From Microbacterium sp. SD291 (GTDB taxonomy: Bacteria; Actinomycetota; Actinomycetes; Actinomycetales; Microbacteriaceae): a stretch of 64,000 nucleotides of DNA. Shown in pieces: positions 32,641 through 41,259 of the stretch (position 1 is the stretch's first letter; each line of letters opens with the position of its first letter). Under the pieces are notes generated by a model, which ran no database searches, was not told the origin of the DNA, and saw nothing but the letters and a program-made list of their open reading frames with translations. The stretch is from assembly GCF_017355365.1 (NCBI RefSeq), contig NZ_JADIJR010000019.1, forward strand, positions 1 through 64,000, written 5' to 3'. The translations under genes and the position numbers were made by a program.

Positions 32641-32932
32641 GATGCGGCTCCGTTCTCGCAGGGCACGCGGCAGGGTCAGCCGGGTGCGCAGAATCGTCGG
32701 GGTGCGGAGGACGCCACCGTCGGCTGCGGAGAAGGACGTGCGATCGCGGAGCGGATGCTCAGCGCGCGAGCGCAGGGAGTCGCGACGCAGCGAGGGCGGC
32801 GCTGTGACTATCGTCGGACATCGCCATCACCGCCTTTCGGACTCCAGGGGGCCTTTGGCCCGAATCGACAGCTTACTCCTGCTCGTCGGCGGTCACCTGC
32901 CAGGATGCCGGGAGGCCCCGACAAGGAGAACG
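32641..32932. other. Long divergent gap between corA and the DUF4442 gene
   Basis: On the corA strand this gap contains a possible 22-codon reading frame (32759-32827: MAMSDDSHSAALAASRLP and on) preceded by AAAGGCGGTG, a small hairpin GGGCC-AAA-GGCCC (about 32848-32862) upstream of it, and a TAAGCT -10-like sequence. A transcript starting there would carry a leader of some 200 bases before corA. On the plus strand the DUF4442 gene has only AAGGAGAA. Confidence 0.35.
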
Positions 32933-33412
32933 ATGACGACCTCGCCCATCAAGAAGGCATACTCGGCGCTGCACGCGCGTCCGCTCGGAAAGCGGATCTT
33001 CAGCACGATCGTGAGCCTGAAGGCGCCTTACTTCCGGACCATCCGGCCCGCGATCGTCTCGCTCGAGCCGGGCCGTGGAGAGGCCCGCATGCGCGACCGG
33101 TGGGGTGTGCACAATCACATCGGCACGGTCCACGCGATCGCGTGCTGCAACCTCGCCGAACTCGTCGCCGGCACCACGATCGACTACTCGCTTCCGGAGT
33201 CGCACCGGTGGATCCCCAAGGGGATGAACGTCGGGTACCTGCAGAAGGCCAAGGGCACGCTCACCGCGGTCGGCACGATCGAGGGGCTCGACACGCTGAG
33301 CGTCGGTGAGGCACGGGACGTCGTGGTCTCGGTCGACGTCACCGACCCGCACGGCACGGTGGTCGTGCACGCCGACATCACGATGTGGGTGACGCCGCGG
33401 CGAGAGGCCTGA
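32933..33412 (+). CDS. DUF4442 domain protein (hotdog fold, thioesterase-like)
   Basis: A 159-residue hotdog-fold protein of the DUF4442 (PaaI/YiiD-like) group: RPAIVSLEPGRGEARMRDRWGVHNHIGTVHAIACCNLAELVAG is the characteristic hotdog helix region. Such proteins are probably acyl-CoA thioesterases, but the catalytic activity is unproven. The start at 32933 has AAGGAGAA and is preferred over an upstream in-frame start, which would be noncoding leader. Confidence 0.88.
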   Translation: MTTSPIKKAYSALHARPLGKRIFSTIVSLKAPYFRTIRPAIVSLEPGRGEARMRDRWGVHNHIGTVHAIACCNLAELVAGTTIDYSLPESHRWIPKGMNVGYLQKAKGTLTAVGTIEGLDTLSVGEARDVVVSVDVTDPHGTVVVHADITMWVTPRREA

Positions 33413-33434
33413 CGGTCTCGAAACCGACGAACCC

Positions 33435-34172
33435 CTAGGACTCTTCGGGCCGGCGGGCCGGCTCGGGTGCCGAGATCTCCCGTGCGACCTGCTTCTCGAG
33501 GACCTGCACGGCGTCGTCAGAGAGCAGGATGAGCCCGTCGAGCTCCTCGCGCACGCGCTTGTACGCGACGTTGCGCTCGGCCTGGGTGGCCGAGTCGTCG
33601 ATCGCGACCTTGAGCAGCTGCTGCGCCCGGTCGAGGCGCTTGCGCTCGGCGTCGGTGAAGCTCGAGTCGCGCAGGCGTCGCGCATCCTTCTCGGCGATCT
33701 CGAACGCCACGGCGTAGGCGCCGACAGCGTCGAGGTACTCCGACACCTGGCGCTCGGACACCTTGGCCTCCGCGGAGGCGGGGCGCAGAGCATCCGCCGT
33801 CCTCTTCGCCCGCAGAAACGCGGCGGTGAGTGGCTGCCGCCCGTCGCTCATGGCGGGGAAGGCGATCAGCTTGGCGACGTCGAGCTCGTAGTCGAGCCAC
33901 CGGGCCGTGATCTCGTCGTGCTCGGCGAACAGGCGGGTGAGCAGGTCGTTCGGCGCGACGGATGCCGTGGTGTCGATGATCGCGGGACCTCGGCGCCTGC
34001 CCTGCGTGAGCGCGCGCGCCTCGATCTCGGCGGTCTTGAGCTCGGCCTTCATCCGGAGGGTCTCCAGGCGGCGCTCGTGACGGCGGCGGGCACCGCGCTC
34101 CCACGCCTTGGCCGCGCCGCCGGCCATGCCCATCAGTGGGAAAAGGACCCACCAGTAGTTCCACCACTCCAT
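33435..34172 (-). CDS. Conserved membrane-anchored protein of unknown function
   Basis: A 245-residue protein with one N-terminal helix (WWNYWWVLFPLMGMAGGAA), a long basic coiled coil (AWERGARRRHERRLETLRMKAELKTAE), and a helical C-terminal domain rich in Glu/Arg. I do not recognise a defined family; similar proteins are seen in Microbacteriaceae. It overlaps nothing and stands alone between the DUF4442 and mannonate dehydratase genes. Confidence 0.75.
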   Translation of the reverse strand: MEWWNYWWVLFPLMGMAGGAAKAWERGARRRHERRLETLRMKAELKTAEIEARALTQGRRRGPAIIDTTASVAPNDLLTRLFAEHDEITARWLDYELDVAKLIAFPAMSDGRQPLTAAFLRAKRTADALRPASAEAKVSERQVSEYLDAVGAYAVAFEIAEKDARRLRDSSFTDAERKRLDRAQQLLKVAIDDSATQAERNVAYKRVREELDGLILLSDDAVQVLEKQVAREISAPEPARRPEES

Positions 34173-34209
34173 GATGGAGCCAGCCTACTTCGCGCGGCGG
34201 CGTCCGTGA

Positions 34210-35448
34210 CTACCAGTCGTGCACCGTCCCGTCGGCGAGGCGGTTGTAGGGGAGGTAGGCCTGCTCGTACGGGTACTTCCCCGCCTCGTCGACGTCGAGC
34301 TCGATGCCGAGGCCCGGTTCGTCGCCGGGATGCAGGAGCCCGTCCTTCCAGGTGAAGCTCTGCCGGAACACCTGGTTCGTGCGGGTGCCGTGCTGCATGT
34401 ATTCCTGGATGCCGAAGTTGTGGATCGCGAGTCCCAGGTGCATCGCCGCGGCCATGCCGACGGGCGAGATGTCGGTCGGCCCGTGCATGCCCGACTTGAT
34501 CTGGTACATCGCCGCGTAGTCGAGCGTCTTCTTCAGCGGGCTGATGCCGCCCATGTGCGTGACGGCACCGCGCACGTAGTCGATGAGCTGATCGCGGATG
34601 ATGTCCTTGAAGTCCCACACGGTGTTGAAGATCTCGCCGATCGCGAGCGGCGTGGTGGTGTGCTGGCGCACCAGCCGCAGCGCCTCCTGGTTCTCGGCCG
34701 GGGTGCAGTCCTCGAGCCAGAAGAGGTCGTAGGGCTCGAGATCCTTGCCCAGGCGCGCGGCCTGGATCGGCGTCATACGGTGGTGGCCGTCGTGCAGCAG
34801 CGGGATGTCCGGTCCGAACTCGTTCCGGACCGCCTCGAACACCCCGGGGAGGTGGTTGAGGTACGCGCGGGTGTCCCAGTCCTCCTGCACCGGGGTCGCA
34901 CCGCGGCGGGCGGGCTCGTGGTCGTAGCGGGCCTCGCCGCCACCGGCATCCGCTGCCTGGGAGGCGATGCCGTAGATCGCCTTGAGGCCCGGCACGCCGG
35001 TCTGGATCCGGATGGCCCTGTAGCCCTGCTCGAGGTGCGCGCGCACCGAGTCGAACAGCTCGGGCAGCTCCTTGCCCGAGGCATGGCCGTAGGCGAGGAG
35101 GCCGGTGCGGGACGCGCCGCCGAGCAGCTGGTAGGCGGGCATGCCGGCCTTCTTGCCCTTGATGTCCCACAGCGCCATGTCGACCGCGGCCACCGCGGCC
35201 ATCGTGACCGGGCCGCGTCGCCAGTAGGCGCTGCGGTAGAGGAACTGCCAGGTGTCTTCGATGCGGTCCTCGTCGGCGCCGATGAGCAGCGGCACCACGT
35301 GCTCGGCGAGGTAGGCGACGACGGCGAGCTCGCGGCCGTTGAGGGTCGCGTCGCCGAGGCCGGTGACGCCGTCGGCGGTCGTGATCTTCAGCGTCACGAA
35401 GTTGCGGTCGGGGCTGGTGACGATCACCTCGGCCTTGTCGATGGACAT
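34210..35448 (-). CDS. D-mannonate dehydratase (enolase superfamily, ManD/RspA)
   Basis: A 412-residue enolase-superfamily enzyme that dehydrates D-mannonate to 2-keto-3-deoxygluconate, the substrate of KDG kinase encoded at 16296. Family-defining segments: [97 protein letters not shown] and [10 protein letters not shown], then [13 protein letters not shown]. Divergent from an FCD-type GntR regulator with a shared 11 bp inverted repeat. ATG at 35448; GGAGCGACG site. Confidence 0.92.
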   Translation of the reverse strand: MSIDKAEVIVTSPDRNFVTLKITTADGVTGLGDATLNGRELAVVAYLAEHVVPLLIGADEDRIEDTWQFLYRSAYWRRGPVTMAAVAAVDMALWDIKGKKAGMPAYQLLGGASRTGLLAYGHASGKELPELFDSVRAHLEQGYRAIRIQTGVPGLKAIYGIASQAADAGGGEARYDHEPARRGATPVQEDWDTRAYLNHLPGVFEAVRNEFGPDIPLLHDGHHRMTPIQAARLGKDLEPYDLFWLEDCTPAENQEALRLVRQHTTTPLAIGEIFNTVWDFKDIIRDQLIDYVRGAVTHMGGISPLKKTLDYAAMYQIKSGMHGPTDISPVGMAAAMHLGLAIHNFGIQEYMQHGTRTNQVFRQSFTWKDGLLHPGDEPGLGIELDVDEAGKYPYEQAYLPYNRLADGTVHDW

Positions 35449-35489
35449 CGTCGCTCCTCGGGTTCGGCGCGGCAGCACTGCGCACGCAA

Positions 35490-35538
35490 CTTGTATGGCA
35501 CTTGTGTGCTGATTGCTATGCAACCACTGCCATACAAG
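35490..35538. promoter_or_regulatory. FCD-GntR operator between mannonate dehydratase and its regulator
   Basis: CTTGTATGGCA (35490-35500) and TGCCATACAAG (35528-35538) are perfect 11 bp inverted arms across 27 bp. TTGTATG..CATACAA is the known style of FadR/UxuR-type operators. The site lies between two divergent starts, so binding should control both genes. Confidence 0.7.
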
Positions 35539-35561
35539 ATTCGTCAAGCTATCGTGACGGT

Positions 35562-36281
35562 ATGCCTGACGCCGAGCCCGCCGCCCGCCCGTCGGCGCGC
35601 GTGCTCGCCTACGGTCGCATCCGCGACGACATCATCGCCGGACGCTTCGCCCCTGGCGCGCTGCTGTCGGAGAACGAGCTCGCTGCGGCGCTGGGGCTCA
35701 GCCGGCAGCCGGTTCGCGAGGCGCTGCTGCTCATCGCGCAGGAGGGGCTCGTGGAGGTCCGCCCGCAGAGCGGCACCTACGTCACGCGCATCGATCCCGA
35801 CCGGGTGCGCGAGGCGCAGTTCATCCGGGAGGCCATCGAGCTGGCTTCGCTCGCGGCATGCTCCGCGCCCTCGGACGAGGAGGAGCGGATGCTGCGCGAC
35901 CTCGTCGCGCGCCAGCGCGCGGCATCCGACCGCGACGAGTTCTACCCGCTCGACGAGGAGTTCCATCGTGCGCTGCTGGGCCTTGCCGGCCACTCGAACG
36001 CCTGGGCCGCGGTGAGCGCGGCGAAGGGCCACCTCGACCGGGCGCGCTATGTCGGCATGAGCGCGACGCGCGGCGTGCAGGACTACGTCGACGACCACGA
36101 GCGGGTGGTCGACGCGCTCGCCGCAGGAGACGCGGATGCCGCGGCCGAGGCGCTGCGTGGGCACCTCAGGTTCGTGTTCGCCGACCTCGAGGCGGTGCGG
36201 GCACAGCATCCCGAGCTCTTCGACGGCACGGAGGCGGCGCAGTCCAGGCCTGCCCGCACCGGTCGCCCCTCGCGCCGCTGA
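35562..36281 (+). CDS. GntR-family regulator, FadR/UxuR (FCD) subfamily
   Basis: A 239-residue regulator: GntR HTH ([58 protein letters not shown]) and an all-helical FCD ligand-binding domain from about residue 85, with [17 protein letters not shown] and [24 protein letters not shown], where conserved Asp/His residues bind a metal. Divergent from mannonate dehydratase, so probably responds to mannonate or another uronate-derived acid. Confidence 0.93.
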   Translation: MPDAEPAARPSARVLAYGRIRDDIIAGRFAPGALLSENELAAALGLSRQPVREALLLIAQEGLVEVRPQSGTYVTRIDPDRVREAQFIREAIELASLAACSAPSDEEERMLRDLVARQRAASDRDEFYPLDEEFHRALLGLAGHSNAWAAVSAAKGHLDRARYVGMSATRGVQDYVDDHERVVDALAAGDADAAAEALRGHLRFVFADLEAVRAQHPELFDGTEAAQSRPARTGRPSRR

Positions 36282-36303
36282 CGCGGCTGCCGCCCGTCCG
36301 GCC

Positions 36304-36510
36304 GTTGAGCGAGCGAAGCCGGACGAGACGCGGCGCGGTGCCGCATCGAGCCGCCCGCGTCCGCCCCCGCGGGTCGACCGCGCTTGCTCCAGTGGTCGTT
36401 GAGCGAGCGAAGCGAGACGAAACGCGTCGCCGCATCGAGCCGCCCACGTCCGCCCCCGCGGGTCCTCCACTGGTCGTTGAGCGAGCGAAGCGAGACGAAA
36501 CGCGGTGAGA
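36304..36510. repeat. Three tandem-spaced copies of the GTTGAGCGAGCGAAGCGAGACGAAACGCG repeat
   Basis: Copies start near 36304, 36398 and 36476; the first is degenerate (AAGCCGGACGAGACGC), the other two nearly identical. The spacer GCCGCATCGAGCCGCCC(A/G)CGTCCGCCCCCGCGGGTC is also repeated. The same word, in inverted pairs, forms hairpins at 42109-42152 and 50710-50791. The gap contains no gene. Confidence 0.75.
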
Positions 36511-36668
36511 GGCGCATGACCTCGACGCCGACAGACCGGATCGGAACCCGGTGGATGCGCGGCATCCGCTCTCCTCCGCGCCCGCGGATCGTCGATCACG
36601 TAGACTCCACACAGCCATGTCGTGCCGCGGAGCTGCGCACGGATGACGAGAGTTCTGTGGAGGGCTTG

Positions 36669-37259
36669 ATGGGCCGTGGCGCGTATGCCAAGGGAGTGGC
36701 GAAGCGCGAGGAGATCCTCGAGGTCGCCCTCGAGGTCGTCGCCGAGCTGGGATGCCGCAACTCGTCGAACCGTGAGATCGCGCAGCGGGTCGGGCTGAGC
36801 CAGGCGGGGCTCATGCATTACTTCGGCTCACGCGAGGACCTGTACATGGCCGTGCTCCGTGCGCGCGACGAGCGTGACACGGCGGACTACTGGCAGCCGG
36901 GGTCGGACTTCCAGGGCTTCCTCGACGTGATCGAGCACAACACGAATGTGCCGGGACTCGTCCAGCTCTACGTCGAGTTCTCGGCGGAGGCGAGCATCGG
37001 CAGGCACCCCGCGCACGAGTTCTTCCTCGAGCGGTACGAGTGGGCGCGCCGCCTTCTGGCGCAGTCGGTGCGGACGGCGCAGGAGCGCGGCGAGTTCGGC
37101 CCGAACGTCGACGCCGAGCTGGTTGCCGACATCGTCGTCGCGGCGGCCGATGGGCTGCAGCAGCAGTGGCTGCTCGACCGCTCGATCGACATGGTCGCCC
37201 GCCTGAAAGCGGTCTCGGGCGGCTTCGCCGCGCTGTCGCACCTCGACCCGGCCGACTGA
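36669..37259 (+). CDS. TetR/AcrR-family transcriptional regulator
   Basis: A 196-residue TetR regulator: HTH (REEILEVALEVVAELGCRNSSNREIAQRVGLSQAGLMHYFGSREDLYMAVLR) and a helical C-terminal domain (PGLVQLYVEFSAEASIGRHPAHEFFLERYEWA, DAELVADIVVAAADGLQQQWLLD). The ATG at 36669 is preceded by GGAGGG five bases before; an in-frame GTG at 36657 also exists. It is followed by the gnd gene in the same direction after 97 bp. Target unknown, possibly its own promoter. Confidence 0.9.
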   Translation: MGRGAYAKGVAKREEILEVALEVVAELGCRNSSNREIAQRVGLSQAGLMHYFGSREDLYMAVLRARDERDTADYWQPGSDFQGFLDVIEHNTNVPGLVQLYVEFSAEASIGRHPAHEFFLERYEWARRLLAQSVRTAQERGEFGPNVDAELVADIVVAAADGLQQQWLLDRSIDMVARLKAVSGGFAALSHLDPAD

Positions 37260-37356
37260 CCGACCGCAGGCGGCCCCGTTGAGGCATCGCCCGCAGCATG
37301 CCAGGATGAGCCTCGTCCGGCTCGCGCGGAGCCGTTCGTCGAGGCGAGGAGCAGAC

Positions 37357-38406
37357 ATGCAGCTGGCGATGGTGGGACTCGGCAGGATGGGCGGCAACAT
37401 CGTGCGCCGTCTGATGAGGGCGGGGCACGACTGCGTGGTGTACGACGTGAATGCGGATGCCGTCGCCGGGCTCGTGACCGAGGGGGCGACCGGCGCCGCC
37501 AGCTATGCGGAGCTCGCGGCCAAACTGCAGACCCCGCGCGTGATCTGGCTCATGGTTCCGGCATCCATCACCGGCAGCGTCGTCGACGCCGTGGCCGAGG
37601 TGCTCGAACCGGGCGACATCCTGATCGACGGCGGCAACTCGAACTACCGCGACGACGTCCGAAGGGCGGCGGCGCTGCGCGAACGCGGCATCCAGTTCGT
37701 CGACATCGGAACCAGCGGCGGCGTCTTCGGACTCGAGCGCGGCTACTGCCTCATGGTCGGCGGCGCGGATGACGCGGTGAACCACATCGAGCCGCTGCTG
37801 CGCACCATCGCGCCCGGTGCCGGCGAGATCGAGCGCACCCCGGGCCGCGCGGGCGAGCTCGCGCCCGAGGAGCAGGGCTTCCTGCACTGCGGCCCCTCCG
37901 GCGCGGGTCACTTCGTCAAGATGGTGCACAACGGCATCGAGTACGGCATCATGGCGGCGCTCGCCGAAGGCCTGAACCTGCTCGAGAACGCGGATGCCGG
38001 GGTGCGCGAGGCTGAGCACTCGGCCGAGATCGCGCCGCTCGAGGAGCCGGAGTTCTACCAGTTCCCGATCGACACCGCGAAGGTCACCGAGCTGTGGCGG
38101 CGCGGGTCGGTGGTGTCGTCCTGGCTGCTCGACCTCACGGCGGCCGCATTGCACGAGAACCCCCGGCTCGACGGCCTCGCCGGCCGCGTCTCCGACTCCG
38201 GCGAAGGCCGCTGGACCGTCAAGGCCGCTGTCGACGTCGGTGTGCCGGTGCCGGTGCTCGCGGCAGCGCTGTTCGAGCGATTCGCGTCGCGCGACGAGGA
38301 CCAGTTCGCCAATCAGGTGCTCTCGGCGATGCGCCTGCAGTTCGGCGGGCATCAGGAACGGCCGGCCGGCGACGTGCTCGAGGCGGGCGGCCGCAAGGCG
38401 GACTGA
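37357..38406 (+). CDS. gnd: 6-phosphogluconate dehydrogenase, decarboxylating (YqeC/Gnd-B type)
   Basis: A 349-residue short-type enzyme, converting 6-phosphogluconate to ribulose 5-phosphate with NAD(P)+ and CO2 release. Motifs: Rossmann MQLAMVGLGRMGGNIVRRLM, DGGNSNYRDDVRRA and DIGTSGGVFGLERGYCLMVGG, FVKMVHNGIEYG with the active-site Lys and Asn, and RRGSVVSSWLLDL. The length, about 350 instead of 470, and ILIDGGNSNYRDD fit the YqeC/GndB class. A GGAGGAG-like site is replaced by GGCGAGGAGC before the ATG. Confidence 0.93.
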   Translation: MQLAMVGLGRMGGNIVRRLMRAGHDCVVYDVNADAVAGLVTEGATGAASYAELAAKLQTPRVIWLMVPASITGSVVDAVAEVLEPGDILIDGGNSNYRDDVRRAAALRERGIQFVDIGTSGGVFGLERGYCLMVGGADDAVNHIEPLLRTIAPGAGEIERTPGRAGELAPEEQGFLHCGPSGAGHFVKMVHNGIEYGIMAALAEGLNLLENADAGVREAEHSAEIAPLEEPEFYQFPIDTAKVTELWRRGSVVSSWLLDLTAAALHENPRLDGLAGRVSDSGEGRWTVKAAVDVGVPVPVLAAALFERFASRDEDQFANQVLSAMRLQFGGHQERPAGDVLEAGGRKAD

Positions 38407-38423
38407 CGCCGGTCGGCTTTCGC

Positions 38424-38480
38424 TCCGGTCGCACTTCGACACAGTGCTCGCGTGGCGGATCGTGCCGAAGTGCGACCGGA
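38424..38480. repeat. Hairpin element, 15 bp perfect arms
   Basis: TCCGGTCGCACTTCG (38424-38438) and CGAAGTGCGACCGGA (38466-38480) flank a 27 bp interior containing ACACAGTG and GTGCC. It fills the gap after gnd and precedes the next gene by only some 30 bp. Confidence 0.65.
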
Positions 38481-38514
38481 ACCGGCGGCCAACGCGCCCT
38501 GCTAACGTCGGGGG

Positions 38515-39063
38515 GTGATCCCCGGTGCCGCGCTGAAGTTCGTCCTCTTCGCGGCCGCGCTGATCCTGGTGGTGGTCCTGGTGCGGCGGGCGTTCATGCG
38601 GCCGAACCGGGCGACCGGCGGCCCCGGCCGCCCTGACCGCCTCCGGATGCCGAAGCTCGTGGTGATCATCGCCTGGGCGCTGCTCGGCGTGGGATTGCTC
38701 ATGTCGCTGCTCGCGTTCGGGAGCGGCAGCATGCGCGACCCCGTTCCGTTCCGCATCGCCTCGGTCATCCTGGTCGCCCTCGGGCTGCTCGTCCTGCTCG
38801 TCTACGGCAACTGGTACCTCGCGCCGGGTAAGGACGAAATCGTGTTCAGGACCTTCTTCGGCGCAGTCAGGGTGATCCGGTACGACGACATCGCCGGCTA
38901 TCGGATGATCGGCCGGGGCGGGCGGCGGATGCTGTTCGTGAAGGCGTCCTCAGGAACGAGACTCACCGTCGATCTGACGAGGCACGACGTGCCGGAGCTA
39001 CTCGCGCACGTCGAGTTCCATCAGGCGAACGGGCGCTGGCCGGCCGCCGGCGAGTTGCGCTGA
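38515..39063 (+). CDS. Membrane protein with PH-like C-terminal domain
   Basis: A 182-residue protein with three hydrophobic helices (FVLFAAALILVVVLVRR; LVVIIAWALLGVGLLMSLLAF; IASVILVALGLLVLLVYGN) and a small cytoplasmic domain (FRTFFGAVRVIRYDDIAGYRMIGRGGRRMLFVK) resembling the bacterial PH/YdbS-type fold. Function unknown. GTG start at 38515. Lies between gnd and the two-component genes. Confidence 0.7.
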   Translation: MIPGAALKFVLFAAALILVVVLVRRAFMRPNRATGGPGRPDRLRMPKLVVIIAWALLGVGLLMSLLAFGSGSMRDPVPFRIASVILVALGLLVLLVYGNWYLAPGKDEIVFRTFFGAVRVIRYDDIAGYRMIGRGGRRMLFVKASSGTRLTVDLTRHDVPELLAHVEFHQANGRWPAAGELR

Positions 39064-39173
39064 CTGCGGCTCGCTGACCGCGGCTGCGCTGGTCAGCGCG
39101 GCCGCGCTGACCGGACCTCGCTGACCGGAGTTCGCCGTCGGCGGCCGGGAGCAACCGGGATCCGCTGGCGGGT

Positions 39174-39190
39174 CTTCAGCCGCGCTTCAG
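39174..39190 (+). promoter_or_regulatory. Direct-repeat box of the response regulator
   Basis: CTTCAG occurs at 39174-39179 and 39185-39190, 11 bp apart, 24 bp before the response-regulator start. The same CTTCAG direct repeats occur at 41210-41236 upstream of the PepSY-like gene. Spaced direct repeats of this kind are the normal binding pattern of OmpR-type regulators; the assignment is inferred. Confidence 0.6.
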
Positions 39191-39213
39191 GCCCGGCGCG
39201 GCAGTCTGGGAGG

Positions 39214-39891
39214 ATGCGAATACTCCTCGTCGACGACGAAGTCCGCCTCGCCGACGGCATCCGCCGCGGGCTCGAGGCCGAGGGCATGGTCGTCGACGTC
39301 GGACACGACGGCCGGACCGGCCTCGAGCTCGCCCGCGACAACGACTACGACGCGATCGTGCTGGACGTGATGATGCCCGGCATGAGCGGGTATCGCGTGT
39401 GCCAGGCGCTGCGCGCCGAGGGCGACTGGACGCCCGTCCTGTTCCTCACCGCGAAGGACGGCGAGTGGGATGAGGTCGAGGGGCTCGACACCGGCGGCGA
39501 CGACTGGATGACGAAGCCCTTCTCGTATCCGGTGCTGGTGGCGCGGCTCAGGGCGCTGGTGCGCCGGGGCGGGCGCGAGCGCCCTGCCGTGCTCGAAGCC
39601 GGCGACCTGAGGCTCGATCCCGCCGCCAGGCGGGTCTTCCGGGGTGACGCCGAGATCTCGCTGACTGCGAGGGAGCTCGCCGTTCTCGACTTCCTGATGC
39701 GCCGACGCGGCGAGGTCGTGACCAAGCGCGAGGTGATCTCGAACGTCTGGGGCGACGATTTCGACGGCGACGTGAACATCGTCGAGGTGTACATCGGGCA
39801 CCTGCGGGCGAAGGTCGACCGGCCGTTCGCGCGTGAGGCGATCGAGACCGTGCGCGGCGCCGGCTACCGGCTCGCGGGGAACGGCGGCTGA
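39214..39891 (+). CDS. OmpR-family response regulator
   Basis: A 225-residue DNA-binding regulator: receiver domain with acidic pocket (LLVDDE), phosphoacceptor Asp51 in IVLDVMMPGMSG, Thr/Ser and Lys in FLTAK and TKPF, and a C-terminal winged helix (LTARELAVLDFLMRRRGEVVTKREVISNVWGDDF, NIVEVYIGHLRAKVD, VRGAGYRL). It ends one base before the kinase gene. Binding sites probably are the CTTCAG direct repeats upstream and at 41210. Confidence 0.95.
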   Translation: MRILLVDDEVRLADGIRRGLEAEGMVVDVGHDGRTGLELARDNDYDAIVLDVMMPGMSGYRVCQALRAEGDWTPVLFLTAKDGEWDEVEGLDTGGDDWMTKPFSYPVLVARLRALVRRGGRERPAVLEAGDLRLDPAARRVFRGDAEISLTARELAVLDFLMRRRGEVVTKREVISNVWGDDFDGDVNIVEVYIGHLRAKVDRPFAREAIETVRGAGYRLAGNGG

Positions 39892-39892
39892 G

Positions 39893-41203
39893 ATGCACCT
39901 CTTCCGCTCGGTCAGGGCGCGGGTGACGCTAGGCGCGCTGCTCGTCGTCGGCATCGCACTGGGTGCGGGCGCCGTCGGCACGGTGGTGATCCTCGGGCAG
40001 CTGCTGACCCAGGGCGTCGCGGCGGCCGTGGAGCAGGACCTCGAGACGATCGGCGAGCAGCTCGAGGACCGGCCGGTGGACGTCGGCGACCTCGACGGTG
40101 AGGTCCTCGTGCGGCTGCAGGGCGGCGGGCGCCGCGACGGCGAAGGGCCGCGCTTCAACGACGAGGATGCCGCGACTCTCCCGGTCGTGCCGGAGGACTC
40201 GGTCGTGCGGCTGATGATCGACGACGAACCGTATCTTGCGGCATCCGAGGAGACCGATGTCGGCATGCTCACGGTGGCCCGCTCGATCGAGAACGTGGAT
40301 GACGCGACTGCGACGGCATCCCTGGTCCTCGCGGTGGCCGTGCCGCTGCTGCTGATCGTGATCGGGATCGTCGTCTGGGTCGTCGCGACCCGCGCACTCG
40401 CGCCGGTGGAGCGGATGCGCCGGCAGGTCGACGGCATCGACGGCACCGCGCTCGATCGCAGGGTCGACGCGGGGCGCGACGACGAGCTCGGCGCGCTCGC
40501 GGCGACCATGAACAGGATGCTCGAGCGGATCGAGGAGGCGCAGAAGACGCAGCGCCGGTTCGTGAGCGACGCCTCGCACGAGCTGCGCTCGCCGCTGGCG
40601 ACGATCAGGCAGCACGCCGAGGTCGCGGTCACGCACCCGGCGTCGACGTCGGTGCAGGACCTCGGCGGGGTCGTGCTCGACGAGGGCAGACGCATGCAGG
40701 ACCTCGTGGAAGGGCTGCTGCTGCTCGCGAGGCTCGACGAGCACGGCGGTCACGGGCAGGTGCGGGGTCCCGTCGACATGGACGATCTCGCGCTCGCCGA
40801 GGGCAGGCGGCTGCGCGGGATGGGCGTCGTCGTCGACGGGCACGGCATCGGCGCCGGGCGCGTGATCGGAAGCGAGGTGCTGCTCGCGCGTGCGCTGCGG
40901 AACCTCGTCGACAACGCCGTGCGTCATGCGTCGACCACGGTGACGCTGCGGGTGGTCACGGAACGTGCGTGGGTGCGCATCGAGGTGGAGGACGACGGCG
41001 ACGGCGTGCCGGAGGAGCGGCGCGAGCAGATCTTCGAGCGCTTCGCCCGGCTCGACGAAGCACGTGCGCGCGACGAGGGCGGCAGCGGCCTGGGGCTCGC
41101 GATCGTGCGGGAGATCGCGCGGGCTCACGGCGGAGACGTGACGGTGTCCGCGGGCCGCGAGGGCGGCGCGAGGTTCACGCTCGCCCTGCCCGCGGGTTCC
41201 TGA
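39893..41203 (+). CDS. Sensor histidine kinase
   Basis: A 436-residue kinase: TM1 near residues 10-36, an extracellular sensor of about 105 residues, TM2 near 142-164, HAMP, dimerisation domain with phospho-His229 in FVSDASHELRSPLATIR, then N box LRNLVDNAVRHA, G1 EDDGDGVPEE, F box IFERFARLDEARARDEGGSGLGLAIV. The ATG at 39893 follows the regulator stop by one base. Signal unknown; the PepSY-like neighbour suggests a cell-envelope or proteolysis input. Confidence 0.93.
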   Translation: MHLFRSVRARVTLGALLVVGIALGAGAVGTVVILGQLLTQGVAAAVEQDLETIGEQLEDRPVDVGDLDGEVLVRLQGGGRRDGEGPRFNDEDAATLPVVPEDSVVRLMIDDEPYLAASEETDVGMLTVARSIENVDDATATASLVLAVAVPLLLIVIGIVVWVVATRALAPVERMRRQVDGIDGTALDRRVDAGRDDELGALAATMNRMLERIEEAQKTQRRFVSDASHELRSPLATIRQHAEVAVTHPASTSVQDLGGVVLDEGRRMQDLVEGLLLLARLDEHGGHGQVRGPVDMDDLALAEGRRLRGMGVVVDGHGIGAGRVIGSEVLLARALRNLVDNAVRHASTTVTLRVVTERAWVRIEVEDDGDGVPEERREQIFERFARLDEARARDEGGSGLGLAIVREIARAHGGDVTVSAGREGGARFTLALPAGS

Positions 41204-41209
41204 AGAGGG

Positions 41210-41236
41210 CTTCAGGAAGCTTCAGTCGGCGTTCAA
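41210..41236 (+). promoter_or_regulatory. Direct-repeat box upstream of the PepSY-like gene
   Basis: TTCAG at 41211-41215 and 41221-41225 and TTCAA at 41232-41236, spaced 10-11 bp, 24 bp before the next start. The preceding CCTGAAG makes an inverted partner to the first copy, so a short hairpin CCTGAAG-AGGG-CTTCAGG is also possible and might terminate the kinase message. Confidence 0.6.
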
Positions 41237-41259
41237 CACCCACTGGGCAGAGTGGAGAT

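Noticed and set aside
32830..32870. M-box (ykoK) magnesium riboswitch before corA
   Set aside because: Only a five-pair GGGCC hairpin is visible; the conserved M-box helices and their sequence blocks are absent.
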